Positions 30,491-39,016 of a stretch of DNA of 64,000 nucleotides are shown here, piece by piece (the first letter of the stretch is position 1; the number at the start of each line of letters is the position of its first letter). A model generated the notes under the pieces. That model searched no databases, was not told the DNA's origin, and saw only the letters and a list, made by a program, of their open reading frames with translations. The DNA is from Nocardia goodfellowii (GTDB lineage: Bacteria; Actinomycetota; Actinomycetes; Mycobacteriales; Mycobacteriaceae): contig NZ_JAGGMR010000001.1 in assembly GCF_017875645.1 (NCBI RefSeq), forward strand, positions 620,001 to 684,000, in the 5' to 3' direction. The translations under genes were made by a program, and so were the position numbers.

Positions 30491-32314
30491 GTGACGACTC
30501 CTCGTGATCCCACCGGTCCTGACCGTGGTTCCTGGGATGGCGTGGAACAACCACCGGTCCACCGGCATCCCGGGTTCACCAGTTATCCGCCGCCGACCCG
30601 CCCGCTGCCACCGCTGGGTTCCGAACACCGCGGCCCGCGCCGAGTCTTCCCGAACCGGCCGAAGCCGCCGCAGCCGGAAACGCGGCCCTACCACCAGGCG
30701 CCGCCGCCGCCCGGAGCACCACACCGCGGTAACCAAGCACCACAACCGGATCCGACCCGGCACACCCCGGATCCGACTCGGCACACCCCAGGTCAGACCC
30801 GACACACCCCAGATCCGACCCAGCAGATTCCGGATCCGACTCAGCAGATCCCGCACGCCGAACCAGGCCGGCAACGCGTGCCACGCAAACTGACCGTCAC
30901 CCGGGTAGCCGTCATGCGCGGTCGTGAGCTGACCGAGAAGGGCATAGCCACCTTCCAGCGCGCCGCGAAGGCGGACGGTGCCGACAAGTCCGGTCTCACC
31001 GCGCTGACCTACGCGACCATGACGAACTTCGCCTTGGACGCGGCGATCGCGGTGGCGCTGGCCAACACGCTGTTCTTCGCCAGCGCGACAGCGGAGAGCA
31101 AATCGAAGGTCGCGCTGTATCTGCTGATCACCATCGCCCCGTTCGCGGTGATCGCTCCGCTGATCGGCCCGCTGCTGGACCGGTTGCAACGTGGCCGGAG
31201 ATTGGCGCTGGCGACGTCGTTCGGGATCCGTGCGGCGGTCGCGGTGATCCTGATCTTCCAGTTCGACAACATCGCGCTCTATCCGCTCGCGTTGTGCATG
31301 ATGATCGGCAGTAAATCGTTCTCGGTGCTCAAGAGCGCGGTGACGCCGCGCGTGCTGCCACCGGAGATCGATCTGGTCCGCACGAATTCCCGGCTCACGG
31401 TTTTCGGACTGGTCGGCGGCACGATCGGCGCGGGCGCGGTGGCCGCGCTCGCCGCTTATATCGCCGGGTCCAACGGCGCGCTGATCCTGGCCGTGCTGAT
31501 CGCGCTGGCCGGCGCCTATCTGAGCCTGCGCATTCCGCGCTGGGTCGAGGTCACCGAGGGCGAAGTGCCCGCGACCCTGAGTTATCACGGCGAAGAAGCC
31601 CGCACGGAAGTCATCCGTGAGGTGCCGCCCGATATTCCGGCGCGCCGCCGCCGGCAGCCGCTGGGCCGCGCCGTGGTCACCGGATTGTGGGGCAACAGCG
31701 CGATCCGCGTGCTGACCGGTTTCCTCACCTTCTATGTGGCCTTCGTCGCCAAGGCCACCGAGCACCGGCCGACGCAGCAGGCGATGATGCTGGTCATCGT
31801 CGGCGCGGCCGCGGCGATCGGCAATTTCACCGGCAACGCCACCGGCGCGCGCCTCGAGCTCGGCCGCCCGTCGCTGATCGTGGTGGGCTGCACCGCGGCT
31901 TGCACGCTGGTCGCCGTTTTCGCGGTCCTCGCCGACAACCTGCTGGGCGCGGCCGTCGCGACGCTGGTCGCCTCCGGTGCGAGCGCCCTGGCGAAGGTGT
32001 CGCTGGACGCGGCGATCCAGGATGACCTGCCACCGGAGTCGATCGCTTCCGGTTTCGGCCGGTCCGAGACCGTGCTGCAGTTGTCCTGGGTGATCGGCGG
32101 CTCGGCCGGTGTGCTGATGCCGACCGAGTGGTGGAAGGGTTTCGCCGTCGTTTCGGTGATACTCGTGCTGGGCCTGGCCCAGACCTACCTCAGCTATCGC
32201 GGCCATTCGCTGCTGCCTTTCATGACGGGCAACCGGCCGCAGCATGTCGAGCAGAAAGTGCCCGGCACAACGACATTCATCCCCCGACCGACTGGAGAAC
32301 CCCTCAGTGAGTGA
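30491..32314 (+). CDS. MFS-type membrane protein with Pro-rich repeated N terminus
   Basis: This 607-residue protein resembles the mycobacterial MFS protein Rv0876c. The first 130 residues are cytoplasmic, Pro/Arg/His-rich and include five seven-residue repeats (DPTRHTP-like) at about 87-121. Then come about 12 membrane segments, with the conserved stretches DKSGLTALTYATMTNFALDAAIAVALANTLFF, PLIGPLLDRLQRGRR and MIGSKSFSVLKSAVTPRVLPPEIDLVRTNSRLTVFG. The substrate is unknown. The start is GTG. Its 3' end overlaps the DUF2771 start by eight bases. Confidence 0.85.
   Translation: MTTPRDPTGPDRGSWDGVEQPPVHRHPGFTSYPPPTRPLPPLGSEHRGPRRVFPNRPKPPQPETRPYHQAPPPPGAPHRGNQAPQPDPTRHTPDPTRHTPGQTRHTPDPTQQIPDPTQQIPHAEPGRQRVPRKLTVTRVAVMRGRELTEKGIATFQRAAKADGADKSGLTALTYATMTNFALDAAIAVALANTLFFASATAESKSKVALYLLITIAPFAVIAPLIGPLLDRLQRGRRLALATSFGIRAAVAVILIFQFDNIALYPLALCMMIGSKSFSVLKSAVTPRVLPPEIDLVRTNSRLTVFGLVGGTIGAGAVAALAAYIAGSNGALILAVLIALAGAYLSLRIPRWVEVTEGEVPATLSYHGEEARTEVIREVPPDIPARRRRQPLGRAVVTGLWGNSAIRVLTGFLTFYVAFVAKATEHRPTQQAMMLVIVGAAAAIGNFTGNATGARLELGRPSLIVVGCTAACTLVAVFAVLADNLLGAAVATLVASGASALAKVSLDAAIQDDLPPESIASGFGRSETVLQLSWVIGGSAGVLMPTEWWKGFAVVSVILVLGLAQTYLSYRGHSLLPFMTGNRPQHVEQKVPGTTTFIPRPTGEPLSE
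30749..30853. repeat. Five 21-bp in-frame tandem repeats in the MFS gene
   Basis: Five consecutive units of the pattern GATCCGACYCRGCAC/AGAT encode DPTRHTP, DPTRHTP, GQTRHTP, DPTQQIP and DPTQQIP. They lie in the cytoplasmic N-terminal extension, before the first membrane segment. Confidence 0.85.
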
Positions 32315-32903
32315 GCGACGCAAGCTCAGCGGCCGCACCATCATCGCCCTGCTCGCGGTGGCCACCCTGGTTGTCGTCGGCGTGGCGGGAGCCGTGGTGT
32401 TCAACGCCGTCCGCAACGCGCCGTGGCATGCGCCCGAGCTCACCGCCTACGCGCACGGGCAGACCGTCGATGTCACGCCCTTCGCCTACTGCTCGGTCAC
32501 CATGCGTGACTGCCGCGTGCTGCCGCAGAACCCGGCCGACGCCGCGGGTTCGGTCTTCGATGGTCTGCCCTGTAAGGAATCCGACTGCCAGCGGGGCCGG
32601 ACCACTTCGCTCGAAGTGCCGCCCGGCTACCCGTTGCAGGTGTCGTTGCCGAGCCAGATAGTGAACGCGCCGTGGCTGGCGACGCTGGTGTACGTCCGGG
32701 AGGACGGGCAGATCGTGATCGAGGAGAAGTGGCGCGACGAATACCCGGAGGGCGCGCGGGCCATCACCATCGATTCGCGGCCGCTTCCGGAGCTGCGGTT
32801 GGTCGGCGTGGAAGTCCAGCTGCCGATCCTGGCACGGGACGAGTCCGGTCGCGAAGGCTGGGTACCGCACGCCGCGTGGTCCATCAGTACCGCTCAGGCA
32901 TAG
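32307..32903 (+). CDS. DUF2771 family membrane-anchored exported protein
   Basis: This 198-residue protein has a single N-terminal membrane anchor (about 11-33) and an extracytoplasmic domain. Four cysteines occur early in that domain (YCSVTMRDC, PCKESDC), probably as two disulfides. Then come TSLEVPPGYPLQVSLPSQIVNAPW and an Ig-like C-terminal part. This agrees with the DUF2771 family next to the Rv0876c-like MFS gene. The GTG at 32307 lies inside the end of the MFS gene, with GGAG about ten bases upstream. The function is unknown. Confidence 0.75.
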   Translation: MSERRKLSGRTIIALLAVATLVVVGVAGAVVFNAVRNAPWHAPELTAYAHGQTVDVTPFAYCSVTMRDCRVLPQNPADAAGSVFDGLPCKESDCQRGRTTSLEVPPGYPLQVSLPSQIVNAPWLATLVYVREDGQIVIEEKWRDEYPEGARAITIDSRPLPELRLVGVEVQLPILARDESGREGWVPHAAWSISTAQA

Positions 32904-32904
32904 C

Positions 32905-32936
32905 AAAAGGAGCCCATCCGCGGATGGGCTCCTTTT
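32905..32936. terminator. Bidirectional terminator between DUF2771 and cspB genes
   Basis: AAAAGGAGCCCATCCG is immediately followed by its exact reverse complement. The outer A and T runs give the hairpin a T tract in either direction. It follows the DUF2771 stop by one base. Confidence 0.9.
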
Positions 32937-32948
32937 CGTTTCGGGGAC

Positions 32949-33374
32949 CTAGTGGTCCAGCTCGCGCGCGACCGCCCGGACGACCTCCGAAATACGCTGC
33001 GCCATCTTGCGATCCGGGTACTTCCCCTTACGCAGGTCCGGCTGCACCTTCGTCTCCAGCAGGGTGATCATGTCTTCGACCATCCCGTGCAGTTCGTCGG
33101 CCGTGCGGCGCGGCGTGGCGGGATCCTTGTGCGCGCCGCGCTCGCGGTCCTGCCCGCGGCCCACCGACGGCGGTGCCTCCAGCAGCTTCAGGCTCAGCGC
33201 CTGCGGCCCGCGGCGACCCGCGGCCATTCCGAATTCGACGCGCTGCCCCGGCTTGAGGGATTCGATGCCCTGCGGCAACGCCGAGCTCCGGACATAGACG
33301 TCCTCCCCCTCATCCTGGGAAAGGAAGCCGAAGCCCTTTTCGACGTCGTACCACTTCACCCTGCCGGTCGGCAC
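32949..33374 (-). CDS. cspB: Cold-shock-domain protein, CspB type
   Basis: This 141-residue protein has an N-terminal cold-shock domain. RNP1 is KGFGFLSQ and RNP2 is DVYVRSSAL, both single-stranded nucleic-acid-binding. [22 protein letters not shown] completes the barrel. The C-terminal extension [50 protein letters not shown] matches mycobacterial CspB (Rv0871) closely. The GTG at 33374 aligns with that orthologue's start (PTG-V-K-W-Y-D). A GTG at 33383 is also possible. Neither has a strong Shine-Dalgarno sequence. Confidence 0.9.
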   Translation of the reverse strand: MPTGRVKWYDVEKGFGFLSQDEGEDVYVRSSALPQGIESLKPGQRVEFGMAAGRRGPQALSLKLLEAPPSVGRGQDRERGAHKDPATPRRTADELHGMVEDMITLLETKVQPDLRKGKYPDRKMAQRISEVVRAVARELDH

Positions 33375-33530
33375 TGCGCTCACCCGTTCATCATCGACAC
33401 TCGGAACCCAACGGCCCGAGCAAATTTTCTGCTTGCGAAAAGAACGCGCCCCACAAGCCTGCAGGACGCGATTGCCGTCGAGTCTACCCCGGTGGCATCA
33501 GCCCGGGCACACCAGTTTTACGGTCGACCG

Positions 33531-33761
33531 GTGACGAACCCCTCCGCACCGCACCCGCCGCGCCGGCCCAGCGACTGGTTTCTGCGCCTGGCGCTCGTAT
33601 TGTTCGCGCTCGGGTTGCTGGCGGTCGTCGCCATCTTCCTGACCCCGATTGTCAGCGACAGCTCGCCCGGACTCTGGCTGTACCTCGCCGCGATGCTCGC
33701 TCCGCTCGGCTTCATTCTCGGCCTGGGGTACGCGCTGTGGTCCGGGCGGCGTGCCCGGTGA
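33531..33761 (+). CDS. Small two-span membrane protein
   Basis: This 76-residue protein begins at a GTG (TNPSAPHPPRRPSDWFLR). It has two hydrophobic segments, LALVLFALGLLAVVAIFL and LWLYLAAMLAPLGFILGLGYALW, followed by a short basic tail. Similar small membrane proteins sit beside cspB in mycobacteria. I do not know the function. Confidence 0.7.
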   Translation: MTNPSAPHPPRRPSDWFLRLALVLFALGLLAVVAIFLTPIVSDSSPGLWLYLAAMLAPLGFILGLGYALWSGRRAR

Positions 33762-33792
33762 GTTACCCGGCCCTGTCGTTACCGAATCCAAG

Positions 33793-33810
33793 ATGTGATC
33801 CTGATCACAT
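33793..33810. promoter_or_regulatory. CRP/GlxR-type binding site
   Basis: ATGTGATC-CT-GATCACAT is a perfect palindrome and fits TGTGA-N6-TCACA exactly. It lies about 320 bases before the rpf start. CRP is known to control rpfA in M. tuberculosis, and GlxR controls rpf genes in corynebacteria. Confidence 0.85.
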
Positions 33811-33868
33811 AACGGAGCGGTCACGGGCAGGCATCGGGCCGTTACAAGGCGATCCGAGCGTCTTCTAG

Positions 33869-34750
<882 letters not shown>

Positions 34751-34767
34751 CCCGAGGTTCGTCATAC

Positions 34768-34807
34768 AACAAGGCCCCCGCATCATTGTCGATGCGGGGG
34801 CCTTGTT
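34768..34807. terminator. Terminator after rpf
   Basis: Arms of 17 bases (34768-34784 and 34791-34807) pair perfectly around ATTGTC. The end TTGTT gives a short T-rich tail. It also faces the convergent 64-residue gene. Confidence 0.9.
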
Positions 34808-34832
34808 CGTACTGCGGGCTTTCCGGGGCGGC

Positions 34833-35027
34833 TCAGCGGTTGATCACCGTGTGCGGGTGCATGTACGGCAGCTGCTCGGCCGGTACCGGAAACTCGGTGT
34901 CCTCGCCGAACGGCGAAAGCCCACCGGAACGGGTCGACGACAGTTCGGTGACCGCGTGGTCACCCTCGGCCAGCTTCGGCCAGCCATTGTCGACATACGG
35001 TTTCTTCGATTTGTTCACCACGGCCAC
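34833..35027 (-). CDS. Conserved hypothetical small protein
   Basis: This 64-residue hydrophilic protein begins [34 protein letters not shown] and ends [16 protein letters not shown]. It has no signal peptide, membrane segment or cysteine. Small proteins of this appearance are found beside the helicase-associated gene in related genera. It is convergent with rpf and divergent from the next gene. I cannot assign a function. Confidence 0.65.
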   Translation of the reverse strand: MAVVNKSKKPYVDNGWPKLAEGDHAVTELSSTRSGGLSPFGEDTEFPVPAEQLPYMHPHTVINR

Positions 35028-35118
35028 ATGCTAGCGGGAAGCCCCCGCCCAGTGCACGACCAGGAGCACGTTGCTCCCGGACCAGCGGGCAACAAACCAG
35101 CACCGTACGCTGGATCGG

Positions 35119-37407
35119 ATGAGCGCGACCTCCTTGGCCGGGTGGCTCGGTGCCCGGACCGACGCCCAGCTCGTGGCATTGCTGCAGTTGCGGCCCGACC
35201 TCGCGGTGCCGCTGCCCTCGTCTATGCAGGTGCTCGCGGGGCGGGCCGAACAGCGGGCCTCGGTGCTGCGCGCCACCGACGATCTGAACACGCTCGAGTT
35301 CGCGATCGTGGAAACCCTTGCGGTGCACAAGGCCTCGAACAACGCCGCTCCGCTGCCCCGTAAGGCGTTGCAGGCCCAATTGAAGGGCCGGGTCACCAAA
35401 GCTGCGCTGGACACGGCTCTGGAGCGTCTGACGGCCCGCGCGCTGGTCTGGCTCGCCGGTGACGATCTGCATCTGGTCCCGGCCGCGGCCGAAGCGTTGC
35501 CGTGGCCGATCGGGTCCACCACCGAGATCCCGGACGCCCTCACCGAACCCGAGGTGCTCGAAGCCCTGCGTGATCTGCCGCACGCGGCCCGCGCCCTCCT
35601 GGACAAGCTGGCCACCACCAGTCCCCTGGGCCGCACCAAGGACGCCGCGCCCGGCACCCCGGCCGATCGTCCCGTGCAGCAGCTGCTCGGTCGCCGCCTC
35701 CTGCACTGGATCGATGACGAGACCGTGGAGTTGCCGGTGACCGTCGGGCAGGTGCTGCGGCGCGAACCCGTCACGCATCCCCATGCGCTCACACCGCCGA
35801 AGCCGGAGCTGCGCAAGCACACTCCCGCCGAGGTGAACGCCGTCGCGGCCGGTGAGGTCGGCGAGCTGTTGCGCCATTGCGAAGACATTCTCGCCGCGCT
35901 CGGCCAGGGCCCGGCCCCGGCCTTGCGCGCGGGCGGGCTGGGCGTACGGGAGCTGCGGCGCGTCGCCAAGCAGACCGGTGTCGACGAAACCCGGGCCGGA
36001 CTGCTCGTCGAGCTGCTCGCCGCCGCGAAACTGGTCGGGAAGGGCCTGCCGGAACCCGCGCCCGACTACGACAACGCCGACGACTACTGGGCGCCGACAC
36101 CGGCCGCCGACGGCTGGCTCGATTCGCCGCCCGCGCGGCGCTGGGCGGCGCTGGCACTGGCCTGGTTGGACCTGGATCGGATGCCATGGATGATCGGCAT
36201 GCGCGACGCCAACGACAAGCCTTTGGCCGCACTGTCTTTCGAGCTGCGCATGCCGAACGCGCCGCGTGACCGGCGCGCGATCCTGGCGTTGCTCGCCGAG
36301 TATCCGACCGGCACCGCGCTCGAGCCCGCCGATATCGGCCGGCTGCTGGCTTGGCGGCAACCGCGCTGGCGCAGGCACTTCCGGTTGGAGGCGGTGGAGC
36401 ACACGCTGCGCGAAGCCGCCGAGCTGGGCTTGATCGGGCGGGGGGCGCTGGCCTCACCGGCGCGGGCGCTGCTGCACGGCGCGCCGACCAGTGCCGCCGA
36501 CGCCGAAGCCGAGATGGAAGCGGCGCTGCCGGAACCACTGGATTACGTTCTGGTGCAAGCGGATCTGACGGTCGTCGCGCCGGGTCCGCTCACGCCCGAG
36601 CTACAGCAGCGGATCGCACTCGTCGCCGACGTCGAATCCGCGGGCGCGGCAACGGTTTACCGCATCAGCGAGGCCGCCGTGCGGCGCGCGCTGGACGCCG
36701 GGATGACCGCCGCGGAACTGCATGCCTTGTTCAGCACGCATTCGCGCACGCCGATCCCGCAGGCGCTGACCTATCTGATCGACGATGTCGCGCGCCGGCA
36801 CGGTCAGTTGCGGGCCGGAATGGCGCAATCGTTTGTGCGCAGCGATGATCCGGCGCTGCTCGCCCAGGTGCTCGCGGCTCCGGTGGCGACCACGCTGGCG
36901 TTGCGGGCCATCGCGCCCACCGTGGCCATCGCCCAGGCGCCGCTGGGCGAACTGCTCGAACAACTCCGGTCCGCCGGGTTCGCGCCCGCGGGCGAGGATT
37001 CCTCCGGCGCCATCGTGGATCTGCGTCCGCGAGGCGCGCGAATCACGGTGCGCCCCAATGCCCGTGCGCCGTACCGGCCCACCCCGCCGAGCACCGAGCA
37101 GCTCGAACTGCTGGTCGCGGAGCTGCGGGCCGGGGACCGCGCGGCCAGCGCCAAATCCGGTCAGTCGGTGCGCGCCGACGGCACCCGCACCAATACCGCC
37201 GCGACCCTGGCGCTGCTACAGCTGGCGGCACGGGTGCGGCGGCCGGTGAACATCGGATACGTCGACGCGCAGGGCGTGGCGTCGCAGCGGGTGGTGGAAC
37301 CGCTGAAGGTCGGCAACGGTCAACTCGACGCGCTCGACCCGGTGACCGGCGCGGTCCGGCACTTCACGCTGCACCGGATCGCGTCGGTCGCTCTACTGGA
37401 CGCTTAG
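35119..37407 (+). CDS. Helicase-associated-domain protein (partner of XPB/ERCC3)
   Basis: This 762-residue protein corresponds to mycobacterial Rv0862c, which lies next to the XPB helicase there. It has repeated winged-helix-like segments (TSLAGWLGARTDAQLVALLQLRPDLAVPLPSSMQVLAGRAEQRASVLRATDDLN, then LEFAIVETLAVH) and a C-terminal helicase-associated domain. That domain contains DYVLVQADLTVVAPGPLTPELQQRIALVADVESAGAATVYRISEAAVRRALDAGMTAAEL. The end, IGYVDAQGVASQRVVEPL...LHRIASVALLD, resembles WYL-type folds. The ATG at 35119 replaces a longer upstream reading. Cooperation with XPB in DNA repair is inferred. Here the helicase is 4.5 kb away on the other strand. Confidence 0.85.
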   Translation: MSATSLAGWLGARTDAQLVALLQLRPDLAVPLPSSMQVLAGRAEQRASVLRATDDLNTLEFAIVETLAVHKASNNAAPLPRKALQAQLKGRVTKAALDTALERLTARALVWLAGDDLHLVPAAAEALPWPIGSTTEIPDALTEPEVLEALRDLPHAARALLDKLATTSPLGRTKDAAPGTPADRPVQQLLGRRLLHWIDDETVELPVTVGQVLRREPVTHPHALTPPKPELRKHTPAEVNAVAAGEVGELLRHCEDILAALGQGPAPALRAGGLGVRELRRVAKQTGVDETRAGLLVELLAAAKLVGKGLPEPAPDYDNADDYWAPTPAADGWLDSPPARRWAALALAWLDLDRMPWMIGMRDANDKPLAALSFELRMPNAPRDRRAILALLAEYPTGTALEPADIGRLLAWRQPRWRRHFRLEAVEHTLREAAELGLIGRGALASPARALLHGAPTSAADAEAEMEAALPEPLDYVLVQADLTVVAPGPLTPELQQRIALVADVESAGAATVYRISEAAVRRALDAGMTAAELHALFSTHSRTPIPQALTYLIDDVARRHGQLRAGMAQSFVRSDDPALLAQVLAAPVATTLALRAIAPTVAIAQAPLGELLEQLRSAGFAPAGEDSSGAIVDLRPRGARITVRPNARAPYRPTPPSTEQLELLVAELRAGDRAASAKSGQSVRADGTRTNTAATLALLQLAARVRRPVNIGYVDAQGVASQRVVEPLKVGNGQLDALDPVTGAVRHFTLHRIASVALLDA

Positions 37408-37904
37408 ACCGGCTTGCCCAGGCAGAACAGGGCTTTGGGGTCCGGCACGGTGATGAAGGTTTCCGTGGTTTCGGGGCACTGCATTTCGTCGGTCGTGCCC
37501 TCGACCCGCTCCACCACCTTGATGGTGGCTTCCTTGCTGCCGCACTCGGCCCACTTGTACGGGGAGGTGCCGACGTCGTTGTAGCAGGCGTCCTTCTTCA
37601 GGTTCGGCGCGAGGCACATGTAGGTGGCGCCGCCGCTGGGCCGCTGCTCGGAGTAGGTGGTGTAGTCGTTGGTCGGGCATGAGGTCTGCTTGTCGAAGGT
37701 CTGGAACACCTTGTAGACGGCCTTGGGCGAAGAGCAGTCGATCGCCTCACCCTTGGTGTCGTTGGATGAGTTGTCGGTGATGTTGATGCAGTCACCGACC
37801 TTGGTCTTCGCGACGTCGGACTTGCTCGCGTTGTCGACCGCGGAACAACCGGTCACCGCGACCGCGATTGCGGCCACTGCCAGGAAGGCGCCTGGGAATC
37901 TCAC
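37404..37904 (-). CDS. Cys-rich lipoprotein, LppU/SCO3897-like
   Basis: This 166-residue protein has a lipoprotein signal ending in VAVTGC, with the acylated Cys at about 20. The mature domain carries seven further cysteines (DCINI, DCSS, SCPT, MCLAPN, ACYND, AECGS, QCPET, FCLGKPV), so several disulfides are likely. It has the V-G-D-C start common to the LppU/SCO3897 family of exported actinobacterial proteins, whose role is unknown. Its TAA stop shares four bases with the TAG stop of the preceding gene. A double inverted repeat lies 15-53 bases upstream of the start. Confidence 0.75.
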   Translation of the reverse strand: MRFPGAFLAVAAIAVAVTGCSAVDNASKSDVAKTKVGDCINITDNSSNDTKGEAIDCSSPKAVYKVFQTFDKQTSCPTNDYTTYSEQRPSGGATYMCLAPNLKKDACYNDVGTSPYKWAECGSKEATIKVVERVEGTTDEMQCPETTETFITVPDPKALFCLGKPV

Positions 37905-37918
37905 GGAAAAAAACCTCT

Positions 37919-37957
37919 CTCACCGAACATGTTCACGTTGATCGTGAACGCGGTGAG
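37919..37957. promoter_or_regulatory. Nested inverted repeat upstream of the lipoprotein gene
   Basis: The outer arms CTCACCG and CGGTGAG and the inner arms GTTCACG and CGTGAAC are all exact. The inner loop is TTGAT. It could be an operator or a hairpin in the 5' untranslated region. Confidence 0.55.
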
Positions 37958-37999
37958 GATACCCGCAGGCAGGCAGTGGCCGCACCTGTTATCGGCGGG

Positions 38000-38092
38000 T
38001 CAGAGCATGCCCAGACCGAGCATGCCCATCAGCGAGAAAGCGAGCAGGCGCGAGGGTAGGGAAATGAGCAGCTGAAGTCCAAAATTGTTCAT
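38000..38092 (-). CDS. Candidate 30-residue hydrophobic peptide
   Basis: An ATG at 38092 opens 30 codons reading MNNFGLQLLISLPSRLLAFS and then six more hydrophobic-rich residues with three methionines, to a TGA. GGAAGG lies eight bases upstream, a good Shine-Dalgarno spacing. The peptide would form a single amphipathic or membrane-inserted helix. It sits between the lipoprotein gene and a divergent coiled-coil gene. An 8-bp inverted repeat lies 20 bases upstream. No family is recognised, and chance remains possible at this length. Confidence 0.45.
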   Translation of the reverse strand: MNNFGLQLLISLPSRLLAFSLMGMLGLGML

Positions 38093-38112
38093 TAGCAGTG
38101 CCTTCCACAATG

Positions 38113-38131
38113 TCGTCCACTTTGTGGACGA
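38113..38131. promoter_or_regulatory. Inverted repeat in the divergent spacer
   Basis: TCGTCCAC-TTT-GTGGACGA has perfect 8-base arms. It lies between the small ORF (start 38092, minus) and the coiled-coil gene (start 38189, plus), so it could control either. Confidence 0.55.
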
Positions 38132-38188
38132 TCGTCCAATTCAGGGGGTCTGTCGTTTGGCGGCGCGGGGTCGTTACGCTTGGCGAGT

Positions 38189-39016
38189 ATGACGGTCGAC
38201 GAGGTTGCCCGCGACTTGTACGGGCTGGATCCCGCGGAATTCATGGCGGCGCGAACGGCGCAGGTCGCGGCGGCCAAGGAGTCCGGAGACAAGGCCCTGG
38301 CCACAGCTATCGGCAAGCTACGCAAGCCCACGGTCACCGCGTGGACGGTGAACCTGCTGGCCCGCGCCGCGCCGGAGGACGTGAACGCGCTGCTGCAACT
38401 CGGCGCCGCGCTCCGGTCGGCGCAGCGGGAACTGTCCGGCGATCAGTTGCGGGCACTCACCACGCAACGACAGCAGGTCGTCAATACTTTGGCCAAGCGG
38501 GCCGGTGCGCTGGCCGCCGAGCGCGGCCATCCGGTCAACGAGACCGTACTGCGAGAAGTCGGCCAGACCTTGAACGCGGCGCTCGCCGACGACGAGGTGG
38601 CCGAACAGGTGCACACCGGGACGCTGACCACCGCCGCCACCTATGAGGGGTTCGGCCCGGAAGGCCCGGCGCTGGTCGCGGTCGGCGGAACCGAGCACAA
38701 AGGCGCCCGGAAGAAGGCGGCCGAGGAACCCGCTCCCGACACCGCCCAGCAGGAACTCGACGACGCGCTGGCGGCGCTCGAATCCGCCCGTGCGGCACGA
38801 GATTCCGCCCAGCAGGAGACCGATCAGGCCGCCGGGCGCCTGGCCGGCACCGAAGCACGGATCGACCAGCTCCGCGCGGATCTGGAGCACGCCGAACAAG
38901 AGAAGCAGTTCGCGAAATCCGCCGAACGCAGTGCGCACGAACAACTTCGGTCCGCACAACGCCAACTCGACCGGGTCGAACGCTGGGTCGAGCGGGCCCG
39001 CGAACGCGTCGACTAG
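38189..39016 (+). CDS. Conserved hypothetical protein with C-terminal coiled coil
   Basis: This 275-residue soluble protein has a conserved helical N-terminal half: VARDLYGLDPAEFMAARTAQVAAAKESGDKALATAIGKLRKPTVTAWTVNLLAR is characteristic of an actinobacterial family without a known role. The second half, from about residue 190, is a Glu/Ala/Gln-rich coiled coil (QQELDDALAALESARAARDSAQQETDQAAGRL and onward) ending in WVERARERVD. There is no signal peptide. The ATG at 38189 is preferred to a TTG nine bases upstream. Its TAG stop shares CTAG with the stop of the convergent peptidase gene. Confidence 0.75.
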   Translation: MTVDEVARDLYGLDPAEFMAARTAQVAAAKESGDKALATAIGKLRKPTVTAWTVNLLARAAPEDVNALLQLGAALRSAQRELSGDQLRALTTQRQQVVNTLAKRAGALAAERGHPVNETVLREVGQTLNAALADDEVAEQVHTGTLTTAATYEGFGPEGPALVAVGGTEHKGARKKAAEEPAPDTAQQELDDALAALESARAARDSAQQETDQAAGRLAGTEARIDQLRADLEHAEQEKQFAKSAERSAHEQLRSAQRQLDRVERWVERARERVD

